64,000 nt of DNA from JBEKIK01 sp050013075 (GCA_050013075.1 JBEKFZ010000011.1:10521-74520), one strand, 5' to 3'. Positions 41,803 through 49,894 are shown, counted from the stretch's first letter. Translations and numbers: made by a program. The notes: generated by a model from the sequence alone, not told the origin.

Positions 41803-44085
41803 ATGAACGGCGGAACAAAGGCAAGAGTTTTCATCGCGGGCTTGGGAGTGGTTGGGATTTTCCTGGCAAGCGCAAACGCCCAGACCCCAATCACCTATCT
41901 GAAGTCTTGGGGAAATTATGGGAGCGGGGACGGCCAGTTCAACAATCCTTTTGGCGTTGCTGTCGGCCCCACAGGCAATGTTTACATTGCCGATTCATAT
42001 AACTACCGCGTGCAGGAATTCAACAGTAACGGCGGATTTATTACGAAGTGGGGCAGCTCAGGCAGCGGGAATGGACAATACATCGTTCCTAAGGGCGTGG
42101 CGGTCGACTCCACGGGCAATGTTTACGTCGCCGATACAGGCAATAACCGCATCCAGGAATTCGACGCCAGCGGCAGTTTTATTAAAAAGTGGGGCAGTTA
42201 CGGAACCGCGGAAGGCCAGTTTAATAATCCTTATAGCGTGGCGGTCAGCTCCGCGGGCGATGTTTATGTCGCCGATACTTACAATAACCGCATTCAGGAG
42301 TTCACCAGCTCCGGCACTGTTTATATTTGGGGAACTAACGGATCCGGGAACGACCAGTTTGATACTCCAGAATGTTTAGCGGTCGGCTCCACGGGTAAAG
42401 TTTACGTCGCCGATTCAGGCAATAACCGCATCCAGGAGTTCACCGTCAACGGCAGTTTTGTTCGGGCGTGGGGCGGGGGCGATACAGGAGACTTCTATCA
42501 TCCTGAAGGTGTGACCGTCGGCCCCACGGGCGAAATCTATGTTGCCGATACCAGAAACAGTCGTGCACAGAAACGCGATGACACCGGCGTATTTGAAACA
42601 CAATTCGGCGTTTACGGCAGCGGGGACGGCCAGTTCATCTATTCCGAGGGCGTGGCAATTAACCCCACGGGCGAAATTTATGTTGCCGATTATGGGAACA
42701 GTCGCATTGATAAGTGGTTCGACTTGGACGCCTGGGTCTCGGGCACGCCGCACCTGGACACGGCGTCAGTCGGCTCAGGCCAACTGCTGGGCCAGACACT
42801 AACGCTCGGCGCCACAAGGGGCCTTAACATCGATGGCGCCCTGATCGTGCTGTCCGGCGGTTTCTTGTCCCAGCAGGGCGGAAACATCACGGCCGCCACC
42901 ATTTCCAATGACGGCTCCATGACCGTAAACGGCGGCACATTATCGGCTTCCTCGCAGGAGAATATAGGAACATCGGGCACCGGCGCCTTAAACCAATCCG
43001 CGGGAACAAATACGGCCGGCAACTTAAATCTCGGCATTAATTCAACCGGCAACGGGACGTACATCCTCAGTGGAACCGGCCAGTTGTCCGCTTATAACGA
43101 AATTCTCGGAATATACGGCGCCGGCGCATTCCTACAATTCGGCGGAAACAACCAACTTGACGGCAATCTCTATCTTGGTTGGAACCCATACTCCAGTGGA
43201 ACATATATCCTCAGCGGAACCGGCCAGTTATCGGCACAATACGAGATAGTCGGCTTATCGAGCACCAGCACATTCATTCAATACGCGGGAACCAACACGG
43301 TTGTTCATGGTCTAACCCTCGGATATGGGGAAACTGTGACCGGTACGTACATCCTCAGTGGCACGGGACAATTGTCGGCAACCGAATACGAAAACATCGG
43401 CCGCGATGGCATCGGCGTCTTTAATCAATCCGGGGGAACTAATACGGTAATTGGATCACTGAATCTCGGCACTAATCCCACCGGCAATGGGACCTACAAC
43501 CTTACCGGCGGCACATTAAACTTGAATAATTTGCAAAAAGGGGACGGCACGGCGATATTCAATTTCGGCGGCGGAACGATGCGCGCTACGAATTCATTTG
43601 CAACTTCCGTGCCCATCACGCTCACCGGCATTAATGGCGATGCATCGATCGATACACAAAACAATAATGTCACCGTCTCCGGCGCAGTTGCGGGCAACGG
43701 CGGATTGAAAAAATTCGGCGCAGGCACACTGACCTTTTCAGACAATGCCACCTACTTGGGCGACACCGCAATCAACGGCGGGCTTCTGCAACTTGACGGC
43801 GCAAACTCCGTGCTCCACGCCATCACCGGCACCGGAAACCTCGGCGTGGGCAACGGACTCACTCCTTCCATGCTCACCGCCGATAGCATCCAAGTGGGCA
43901 CACTGACTATCGGCGCCGGCTCGAAATCGACCATTGCCGCCATTCCCGGCGGACCTATGGCATCCGATGCCAATCTCACACCCGTGCCCGAGCCGACGAC
44001 TTGGGCAATGCTCATCCTGGCCGCCATGGGATTGGGCATTTTCAAGCAGCGCGGCCGTACGCCTGACGCGTCCGAGTTTTCTTGA
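41803..44085 (+). CDS. NHL / autotransporter-repeat PEP-CTERM protein
   Basis: This protein of about 760 residues starts with a signal peptide (ending ASANAQT). Six NHL repeats follow (about 25-310; units such as GVAVGPTGNVYIADSYNYRV), predicted to form a beta propeller. A beta-helix region (about 330-700) carries passenger-type repeats like NGTYILSGTGQLSA and the autotransporter-associated motif KFGAGTLTFSDNATYLGDTA. The C-terminus is a PEP-CTERM signal (PVPEPTTWAMLILAAMGLGI) with a basic tail. It is probably a surface adhesion or binding protein sorted by an exosortase encoded elsewhere. ATG at 41803 follows GGAGA. Confidence 0.9.
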   Translation: MNGGTKARVFIAGLGVVGIFLASANAQTPITYLKSWGNYGSGDGQFNNPFGVAVGPTGNVYIADSYNYRVQEFNSNGGFITKWGSSGSGNGQYIVPKGVAVDSTGNVYVADTGNNRIQEFDASGSFIKKWGSYGTAEGQFNNPYSVAVSSAGDVYVADTYNNRIQEFTSSGTVYIWGTNGSGNDQFDTPECLAVGSTGKVYVADSGNNRIQEFTVNGSFVRAWGGGDTGDFYHPEGVTVGPTGEIYVADTRNSRAQKRDDTGVFETQFGVYGSGDGQFIYSEGVAINPTGEIYVADYGNSRIDKWFDLDAWVSGTPHLDTASVGSGQLLGQTLTLGATRGLNIDGALIVLSGGFLSQQGGNITAATISNDGSMTVNGGTLSASSQENIGTSGTGALNQSAGTNTAGNLNLGINSTGNGTYILSGTGQLSAYNEILGIYGAGAFLQFGGNNQLDGNLYLGWNPYSSGTYILSGTGQLSAQYEIVGLSSTSTFIQYAGTNTVVHGLTLGYGETVTGTYILSGTGQLSATEYENIGRDGIGVFNQSGGTNTVIGSLNLGTNPTGNGTYNLTGGTLNLNNLQKGDGTAIFNFGGGTMRATNSFATSVPITLTGINGDASIDTQNNNVTVSGAVAGNGGLKKFGAGTLTFSDNATYLGDTAINGGLLQLDGANSVLHAITGTGNLGVGNGLTPSMLTADSIQVGTLTIGAGSKSTIAAIPGGPMASDANLTPVPEPTTWAMLILAAMGLGIFKQRGRTPDASEFS
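44055..44084. repeat. Direct repeat flanking the NHL gene, right copy
   Basis: This is the partner of 41531-41560 with two mismatches in 30 bases. Here it encodes the C-terminal RTPDASEFS. Confidence 0.85.
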
Positions 44086-44094
44086 GGAGGCAGG

Positions 44095-44136
44095 GAACAG
44101 GGTTCGGAGGTCAGGGTTCAGGGTTCAGGATTCAAC
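44095..44136. repeat. 7-bp-period array after NHL gene
   Basis: Six units (GAACAGG, GTTCGGA, GGTCAGG, GTTCAGG, GTTCAGG, ATTCAAC) begin nine bases after the stop. Confidence 0.85.
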
Positions 44137-44155
44137 ACCAACCATTCTCCCATCT

Positions 44156-44232
44156 CCACTAAACACTAACCACTATCCACTAACCTCCCGCCTCCAGCCT
44201 ACAGTCTAAAGCCTACAGCCTAACACCTATTG
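44156..44232. repeat. Eleven-unit 7-bp-period array
   Basis: Eleven consecutive units keep exact 7-bp phase over 77 bp: CCACTAA, ACACTAA, CCACTAT, CCACTAA, CCTCCCG, CCTCCAG, CCTACAG, TCTAAAG, CCTACAG, CCTAACA, CCTATTG. The word drifts from CCACTAA to CCTACAG along the array, so unit length is kept while sequence changes. Confidence 0.9.
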
Positions 44233-44246
44233 CCTTTTTGTATGCT

Positions 44247-44268
44247 ATTGTTTACAATGTAATACAAC
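44247..44268 (+). promoter_or_regulatory. Possible toxin-antitoxin operator
   Basis: The palindrome TTACAATGTAA (44252-44262), flanked by further partial symmetry (TTGT and ACAA), lies about 20 bp before the antitoxin start. Ribbon-helix-helix antitoxins usually repress from such sites; this is inference. Confidence 0.4.
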
Positions 44269-44287
44269 GCATGCAAAGAGGTGCTTT

Positions 44288-44506
44288 ATGAATATGGCGA
44301 TTTCAGTTCGCATCCCCCAAGAACTTGCCGATCAAGTGGACGGCATAGCCAAAGAAACCGAACGCTCGCGTTCGTTCATCATTCAAAAGGCCTTGGAGTC
44401 CTACATCGAGGATTATGCCGATCTCCAAGTAGCCCTTGACCGACTGCACGACAAGACCGACGCAATTGTTACAGGCAAAGAGATGAGAAAAACGCTTGGC
44501 TTATAA
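44288..44506 (+). CDS. Ribbon-helix-helix antitoxin
   Basis: This 72-residue protein starts with a CopG/RHH DNA-binding motif (MAISVRIPQELADQVDGIAK, then SFIIQKALESYIEDY). The C-terminal part would bind the toxin. It overlaps the toxin gene by 11 bp, the classic layout in which the antitoxin comes first. GAGGTG lies upstream of the ATG. Confidence 0.92.
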   Translation: MNMAISVRIPQELADQVDGIAKETERSRSFIIQKALESYIEDYADLQVALDRLHDKTDAIVTGKEMRKTLGL

Positions 44507-44759
44507 AATCCTATACAAGACGTCGGTATCTCGCGATCTGAAAAGGCTTTCTAAAGCCGAGATCGGGCGTATCTTGAATCAGATCGACCGGGTACTGTCA
44601 AAAAAGGCCGATTCCAACCCGGTCCTCAAGGGCCAGTTCGCGGGCTTAAAAAAATATCGCATCGGCGATTATAGAGTAATCTACTCGATCCTTGGCGACG
44701 ATATTTTAATCCTCAGAATAGGCCATCGACGCGACGTCTATAAGAAAAAAATCTCATAA
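44496..44759 (+). CDS. RelE/ParE-family toxin
   Basis: This 87-residue protein matches the RelE/ParE fold: YKTSVSRDLKRLSKAEIGRI, LKGQFAGLKKYRIGDYRVIY and the final ILRIGHRRDVYKK. RelE-type members cleave mRNA on ribosomes and ParE-type members poison gyrase; the GHRRDVYKK ending with basic residues fits RelE better. It overlaps its antitoxin gene and both appear intact. Confidence 0.93.
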   Translation: MAYKILYKTSVSRDLKRLSKAEIGRILNQIDRVLSKKADSNPVLKGQFAGLKKYRIGDYRVIYSILGDDILILRIGHRRDVYKKKIS

Positions 44760-44887
44760 ATATTCCAAACTTAAGGATTTTCTTATTCCCGCAATTATCT
44801 TTATCGTATTATAATTTTCGAGGAACTCAGAAGTTAAGTATGGTACCCCCCGAAATATGGCGTAAACTGGTAACAATAGTTGAAATA

Positions 44888-45979
44888 TCATTCTTTTTTC
44901 TTCGATTTATCTTTTATTTCGGGCAGTTTTAAGATCGGTTGCCCCTCTAATTTCATGAACTGCATATTTGTTGTCGCGCCTTGAATTGCTTCTATTGCAC
45001 TCTCAAGATCCTTATCTTCTTTTTCATCTTTATTTTTCGTAACAGGCTCGACGCGGACTTCTATATTAAAGCCATGGTCAATTCTGTTTGCTATCTTATT
45101 GAGGGAGAATCGCACTGCGGTAGTTAGTTCATGCTTCCGACCTTTGTCCTCTTTCTTGTGATACGTATTGACAATATCAACTGCAATCTTCTCAATTCCA
45201 TTCTCCATCAATTGATTTGCGTGCTTTTCTATTCCAGTCATTTCCTCATCAGGGACGCCTTGTTTCCGGATTTCCCCAGAGAGTTTGCGAATTTCTAAAA
45301 GTTGCTTGTATAAAGATACAACTCGCTCAATCGCAACCGCAATACAAGCTGCATAAGGAGCGGCAGCCTGAAGATAAACAACTAAATCACTGGAAGAGAT
45401 CGTTCTAATTGACAATTCATCATTTTTCCCTGTAACCACTTCTGAAAATGTATTCAATATGAACCCCAATTCCTTTAGCTCATCGGCAAAATCGAGAAGT
45501 TGATTATTAACGGCATCACGTGGAATTAGAATACCTATCTCACATTCCCCAGGTGCCAGTTTTTCATCACCAATGTTGAAATGAAGAAGTGCGGATGAAC
45601 TCTGAGATAGAGCATTATTGAATGCTTGCAAATTCTTTTGTAACTGTTGTAGCTCATCTAGGGCAACAGCTAGAGTGATTTGATTTCTAGCAAATATATT
45701 CTCGATATTTGCCTTTAAATTTTTGCCAAATAGATTCTCTCCACCAATTTCACATAATATTTGCCGCCATGCTGGGCTGAAATTATCACTTGGTGTGTCA
45801 CTAATACATGCATACATAGCCTTGAGATTCAGGGATAAGGCTTGTTGGTGGGGTGAGATTGGTTGGTTAATGACATTTTGCAGAGCATTGAGCAGCTCCT
45901 GCATCTTGTTTATGATATTTCTGTTTTTCATCTCATGATTAAGGGCGATTACTATCGCGTGCAAACGCTCTGCATTCAT
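44888..45979 (-). CDS. AT-rich orphan protein, coiled-coil-rich
   Basis: This 363-residue protein is not recognised. It is mostly helical, with heptad-like stretches (ALDELQQLQKNLQAFNNALS; VSLYKQLLEIRKLSGEIRKQ), one moderately hydrophobic helix (LQAAAPYAACIAVAIERVVS, about 207-226) and a highly charged tail (NKDEKEDKDLE and KDKSKKKE). Its base composition is clearly more AT-rich than its neighbours, which suggests recent transfer. It lies next to the toxin-antitoxin pair. There is no signal peptide. Confidence 0.75.
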   Translation of the reverse strand: MNAERLHAIVIALNHEMKNRNIINKMQELLNALQNVINQPISPHQQALSLNLKAMYACISDTPSDNFSPAWRQILCEIGGENLFGKNLKANIENIFARNQITLAVALDELQQLQKNLQAFNNALSQSSSALLHFNIGDEKLAPGECEIGILIPRDAVNNQLLDFADELKELGFILNTFSEVVTGKNDELSIRTISSSDLVVYLQAAAPYAACIAVAIERVVSLYKQLLEIRKLSGEIRKQGVPDEEMTGIEKHANQLMENGIEKIAVDIVNTYHKKEDKGRKHELTTAVRFSLNKIANRIDHGFNIEVRVEPVTKNKDEKEDKDLESAIEAIQGATTNMQFMKLEGQPILKLPEIKDKSKKKE

Positions 45980-46241
45980 TAAATTATCCTTTCAATCAAA
46001 CTATTGCTAATCAGACTAATTGAATTCTGGGCATTCCATAAACGCCATATTTAATTTCTATATTGTTTACTATAGGTGCCACCATCTGCTTGTTGTTTGT
46101 GGCACCTGCAGTCTTTTGGGCCGGCGAGTCGGAGATGTGTTGACTTTTGAAGTGTTTGAGCAGGCCCGCGAGAGGAGCGGGGTTGATTTGCCCGCCCCAT
46201 TCTGTCCATAATCTTAACAGGCGTATGGATAGATGTCAATC

Positions 46242-46276
46242 GGCCAGGGGCCAGGGGTCAGGGAATAGTAGTTAGT
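46242..46276. repeat. 7-bp-period array
   Basis: Five units (GGCCAGG, GGCCAGG, GGTCAGG, GAATAGT, AGTTAGT) whose word changes midway while the 7-bp phase is kept. Confidence 0.75.
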
Positions 46277-46283
46277 GGAGAAT

Positions 46284-46334
46284 GTAGTCCGCACACTCCG
46301 TGTGCGGGGATGGCACACGGAGTGTGCCTACTAC
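46284..46334. repeat. Inverted repeat R9
   Basis: Arms GTAGTCCGCACACTCCGTGT and ACACGGAGTGTGCCTACTAC form a long stem. Each arm is itself nearly palindromic. It separates two heptamer arrays. Confidence 0.8.
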
Positions 46335-46335
46335 A

Positions 46336-46363
46336 AATCTCTAATCTCTAATCCCCAATCCCT
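46336..46363. repeat. 7-bp-period array supplying GTPase stop
   Basis: Units AATCTCT, AATCTCT, AATCCCC, AATCCCT overlap the end of the GTPase gene and encode its last residues (GLGIRD) and stop at 46341-46343. Confidence 0.85.
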
Positions 46364-48416
46364 CCAGAACTGTTTTCATTTCCCTGAACGCGGCCGATTG
46401 TGGCACTTCAGCCCCTTGGCGCAACTCAACTAGGAGGCCGCCGAGGAGTTCGGATTCCAGCCAGGCGGCTAGCCAGTGGGCGCGTTGTTGGGCGTAGCGG
46501 GATTGGAGGCGGAGGAACAATCGGGCGGCGGCCTGGCTTACGCCTTCGCTGGTGGTGGAGACCAGGGCCTCGCCTCCGCCGGTGATGCCGCCGGTGATGG
46601 CGGCCTCGGTGGCTATTTGGCTGGCGGTGTGGCCGGCGGCGTGGACTGCCGCCTGACCGGCCAGGTCGCCGGCAAAGTGCAGGCCGGTAAAGAACAGGCC
46701 GATGGTAATGGCCGGCCGGGCCAGGGCGGCAAGGTGGTCGAAAGATTGCAAAAAGCGCACTACCCGGGGATTTTCCTGCTTCCACTTGTCGAGTTCGCCG
46801 CAAAGGAATTCGCGATAGTGCTGGTCCACTGCGGGCAGTTGCTGGTGGGCCGATTGGACCCTGTCGAGTAGTTCGGCCCGGGCGTGTCCGCCCAGGAGTT
46901 TTAACAAGCGCGGGCGCAGGGTGTCGTTGCCGATTTGGGAGAGCCGATCTAGTTCGTCGAGCAGTTTTCCCACTGCCGCGACGATTGCCGCGCGTTCCTG
47001 TTGCTGGAAGGCGACGAGGGGATCGACGTTCGGGCCGGACATCGTGGACCAGGCCGTGCGGATGGGCCAGGTAACGCCTCGGCCCAGCACGCGGTAAAAG
47101 CCGTGGATGCGCCGAGACCAGGCCTCGCGGTTGGCATCCCACCAGTTGCGAATTTCCTCGACCAGCACGCCGGAGGGAAGCATGGGCCAATCGACCCGGG
47201 CCATTTCCTGGGCGGAAAGGATTTTTGCCGCCGAGGCGAAGTCGCCGGCCGCGATGCGGATGCGGTCCAAATATGCCGGCGCGCCCGAACTGGGATCGAG
47301 CACTCGGCGCATGGCCCCGCGAAAGGTGCGGATCTTGATGGCATCGAAGCGCAGGGCCGCCAGTTCGTCGCGGAGATCGACCGGCCGGGCGATCGGGTCC
47401 GTGCCGTCCTTGCCCACGCAATAAAAGGGAAGTTGTAACTGTTCGGCCGCTTGGCGATCGTAGGGGACGATGTAAACCAACTCGGGGGAAAAGTAGGGTT
47501 CAGGGTTCAGGGTTCGGGGTTCAGCACTTTGGAGAGGTTCAGGAAAGGGGACAGGCACCGAACTGCGTTCGGAGCCAGTCCCCAAGTCGGAGCGGGTGTC
47601 CAAGGATAAATTTTGTGTTTTTCCAATGCCGGCCCTCACCCCCGGCCCCTCTCCCGAAAAGGGAGAGGGGAGTGTGGCTGCTTGCCGTTCTGCCGAAAAG
47701 GGAAAGGGGAGAACGCCCGCTGAGATCTGGTCGCGGAAGGTGGATAGCCACTGGGGCCAATAATCGGCGTCGGCCTTTAGATCGCACTGGTTGAAGAGCA
47801 CGAGGATGGGTTTGTCGGCCTGGGCGGCTGCGCGGAAGAACTGTTTTACGGCGGCATCGTTGTATTTTTGTTGTGTGAGGACCGCCACCAGGACGTCGGC
47901 TGCCTGGCGAATGGCCTTTGCACGGGACCAATTCACCGGCACGTCGGAATCGATGTCCGGGGTGTCGATAAGCAGCAGCCGCGGCGGCATGCGCGGGCCT
48001 GGACGCCAATACAGCCGATTTTCCTCCTCGACGTTCAGCGGATCGTCGGGCGATTGCCAGGGATGCAACTGAAAAGGCTGGAACAGGCGCTGCAATAAGG
48101 CTTGATCGCATAAATCGGGCGGGACCAGGCAGACCGGGTGCTTTGTGCCCGCGGCCAGGGGCGTGGCGGCCGAGGCGTTTTCGCCGGCCAAATGGTTGAA
48201 GATCACCGACTTGCCGATATTTGTGCCGCCGATAATGGCCACGACCAAAAGCGGCGGCAAATCGAGTTGGGCAAGAAGCTTGTTAGTCAACAGTTGGAAC
48301 CATTCTTCCTGCAGTGGCGCTGACAGGCCAACCGACGCGGCGGCCGGCTCCAAAGCGGCCAGGGCGCTATGGAGCTGTTTTAAACGAGCGGCGAATGATG
48401 CGTAATCTGGTGACAT
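46341..48416 (-). CDS. Dynamin/Era-like GTPase with in-frame repeats
   Basis: This 691-residue protein has a G domain: P-loop IIGGTNIGKS (about 64-73), DTPD (G3) and LFNQCD (G4). Helical regions follow, with two hydrophobic segments near residues 565-620 (ITIGLFFTGLHFAGDLAGQA; AITGGITGGGEAL), so it may bind membranes like dynamin-type or YcjX-like proteins. Residues about 236-311 are encoded by intergenic-type repeats (R4, R5 and a heptamer array) that happen to stay in frame, just after the G4 motif. The C-terminus is also encoded by a heptamer array. Whether the protein is functional is uncertain. Confidence 0.83.
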   Translation of the reverse strand: MSPDYASFAARLKQLHSALAALEPAAASVGLSAPLQEEWFQLLTNKLLAQLDLPPLLVVAIIGGTNIGKSVIFNHLAGENASAATPLAAGTKHPVCLVPPDLCDQALLQRLFQPFQLHPWQSPDDPLNVEEENRLYWRPGPRMPPRLLLIDTPDIDSDVPVNWSRAKAIRQAADVLVAVLTQQKYNDAAVKQFFRAAAQADKPILVLFNQCDLKADADYWPQWLSTFRDQISAGVLPFPFSAERQAATLPSPFSGEGPGVRAGIGKTQNLSLDTRSDLGTGSERSSVPVPFPEPLQSAEPRTLNPEPYFSPELVYIVPYDRQAAEQLQLPFYCVGKDGTDPIARPVDLRDELAALRFDAIKIRTFRGAMRRVLDPSSGAPAYLDRIRIAAGDFASAAKILSAQEMARVDWPMLPSGVLVEEIRNWWDANREAWSRRIHGFYRVLGRGVTWPIRTAWSTMSGPNVDPLVAFQQQERAAIVAAVGKLLDELDRLSQIGNDTLRPRLLKLLGGHARAELLDRVQSAHQQLPAVDQHYREFLCGELDKWKQENPRVVRFLQSFDHLAALARPAITIGLFFTGLHFAGDLAGQAAVHAAGHTASQIATEAAITGGITGGGEALVSTTSEGVSQAAARLFLRLQSRYAQQRAHWLAAWLESELLGGLLVELRQGAEVPQSAAFREMKTVLEGLGIRD
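47494..47528. repeat. 7-bp-period array inside GTPase gene
   Basis: Five units (TAGGGTT, CAGGGTT, CAGGGTT, CGGGGTT, CAGCACT) are read in frame as SAEPRTLNPEPYF. Confidence 0.88.
47547..47583. repeat. R5 palindrome inside GTPase gene
   Basis: A 37-bp near-palindrome has arms GGGGACAGGCACCGAACTG and CGTTCGGAGCCAGTCCCC. It encodes part of the inserted segment of the GTPase. Confidence 0.85.
47631..47672. repeat. R4 repeat inside GTPase gene
   Basis: The phrase CCCTCACCCCCGGCCCCTCT followed by a GGGAGAGGGGAG arm matches the 6.3-kb element. It encodes LPSPFSGEGPGVRAG. A shorter degenerate copy follows at about 47690-47713 (encoding LPFPFSAERQA). Confidence 0.85.
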
Positions 48417-48510
48417 GGATGGGAATTATTACTTCAATTTACTTTGCGATGGCACGGTGATGTAATTTTTATTAATGAGTATAAGAACACATCCGACTCA
48501 TTTCAAATTA

Positions 48511-48600
48511 TTCGCGAAACCGCAAGCGGTTTTTCGGCTTATTCGCGAAACCGCAAGCGGTTTTATTCGGTTTGTTCGCGAAACCACAAGCGGTTTGTCA
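48511..48600. repeat. Triple R2 palindrome array
   Basis: Three R2 palindromes with the shared phrase TTCGCGAAACC start at 48516, 48547 and 48580 (31 and 33 bp apart). They lie between the GTPase start and the ketosynthase stop. Confidence 0.88.
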
Positions 48601-48615
48601 GGCAACCCGTCACGA

Positions 48616-49878
48616 TCAGGCCGGTCCCAGGGCTATCGCCATCGCCTGTCCTTGTTGGGTGTGACTTAGAACCATCACGCCGGGTCGTTCCAGTGTTTGC
48701 GGCCGGCCGTGAATCACGCGAACCGGACAATGCGGATCAGGCACGCGGTAATTCAACGTCGGCGGCACAAGGCGGTGTTTCAAGACCAGAACGCCGGCCA
48801 CCAGATCCACTGCGCCGGAGCCTGCCCCCAAGTGGCCGAAACAGCTTTTTGGGACAGTCACGGCCACGTCGCCCAGCACTTCGCGAATTGCCGCGGCCTC
48901 GCGCTGGTCGTCGAGAATGGTGCTGACTCCATGGGCTACCACGCAACCGACGTCGGCCGGGCCGATGCCGGAATCGCGGAGCGTGCCCGAGATGGCCTGG
49001 CGGATGGCGGTGCCTTTTAAAACCCGTCCGTTGGCGGCCGGTTCGAATGCGGCACAGTAGCCGAGGACGCGGGCCAACGGGGCGGTGCCTCTGGCTCGGG
49101 CATGTTTGTCGGCCTCGAGCATCAAGGCACCGGCGCCTTCGCCTATGACCAGTCCGTCCCGAGTGGCGTCGAACGGCCTGGAAGCGCCCGGCGGATCATC
49201 GCTGCGGCGCGACAACTCGAACAGCCCGCATCGATACAACATCATGGGATGTATTCTTGATCCGGCGCCGCCCACGATCATGGCGTCGGCTGCGCCGCGC
49301 TCGATGACCCTTACCGCTTCAGCAGCCGCCGACAGGCCGGAAACGTCGCCGAGGGTGAGCGTATTGTTCGGTCCGCGGGCGTCTTGGGCGATGCCGATGT
49401 GGCAGGCGGGCATGTTGGGCAGATACTTGAGCATCCAAAGCGGGAATATCTCGGTCATTGCCGCCTCGCCCCAACGTTTGAAATCGAATCGACCATCAGT
49501 TATGCAACAGCGATAAGCCGGCACCAGCTCTTCGAGATCGCAGGGGATCATGTCGTCGCCGAATACGATGCCCAGCCGTTCGGGATCGATGGGGCGCTCG
49601 TGATGCCGGGCTTCGCGGCAGGCGATGTCGGCCGCGGCAAAGCCAAACTGAATGTCGCGGCTCATCACCTTGAGGCTTTTTCGCTGGCGAACATAATCCC
49701 TGGCGTCAAAATCAGTTATTTCGCCGCCGAAGGGAATCAACTCGGGGTGGGCAATAACGCTTAATTTGCGAACGCCGCTGCGGCCCGCGCACAGCGAGGC
49801 CCAAAATGCCTCGTGGCCGATGCCGATGGGGCTTACCACGCCCGCGCCCGTAATTACAACTTCCTTCTTATGCGTCAT
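48616..49878 (-). CDS. Ketosynthase homologue lacking catalytic Cys
   Basis: This 420-residue protein is clearly a FabF/KAS-family member (VVITGAGVVSPIGIGHEAFW; FDATRDGLVIGEGAGALML). It aligns without gaps to the FabF at 38.2 kb around the active site, where NCLTACAASS is replaced by TLTLGDVSGL, so Cys178 is Asp178. The two His motifs are kept (VVAHGVST and CFGHLGAGSG). This pattern resembles chain-length-factor-like partners of ketosynthases, which do not condense. It probably acts as a regulatory or decarboxylating subunit. Its partner is not adjacent. RseP is encoded just upstream on the same strand. Confidence 0.88.
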   Translation of the reverse strand: MTHKKEVVITGAGVVSPIGIGHEAFWASLCAGRSGVRKLSVIAHPELIPFGGEITDFDARDYVRQRKSLKVMSRDIQFGFAAADIACREARHHERPIDPERLGIVFGDDMIPCDLEELVPAYRCCITDGRFDFKRWGEAAMTEIFPLWMLKYLPNMPACHIGIAQDARGPNNTLTLGDVSGLSAAAEAVRVIERGAADAMIVGGAGSRIHPMMLYRCGLFELSRRSDDPPGASRPFDATRDGLVIGEGAGALMLEADKHARARGTAPLARVLGYCAAFEPAANGRVLKGTAIRQAISGTLRDSGIGPADVGCVVAHGVSTILDDQREAAAIREVLGDVAVTVPKSCFGHLGAGSGAVDLVAGVLVLKHRLVPPTLNYRVPDPHCPVRVIHGRPQTLERPGVMVLSHTQQGQAMAIALGPA

Positions 49879-49894
49879 ACTCTTGAGAATTAAA

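Larger units (their letters stand above)
45980..46341. other. Gap between orphan and GTPase
   Basis: In this gap of about 360 bp I see a GTGCCAC/GTGGCAC stem at about 46076-46105, a heptamer array (46242-46276) and the R9 inverted repeat (46284-46334). No gene is supported. Confidence 0.5.

Noticed and set aside
46020..46211. Short plus-strand reading frame as a transposase remnant
   Set aside because: The 63 codons show no family similarity I can name and overlap a repeat-rich gap.
48511..48600. CRISPR-like array
   Set aside because: There are only three short palindromes with spacers of about 14 bases and no cas genes; single copies of the same palindrome lie elsewhere, so this is a dispersed repeat.
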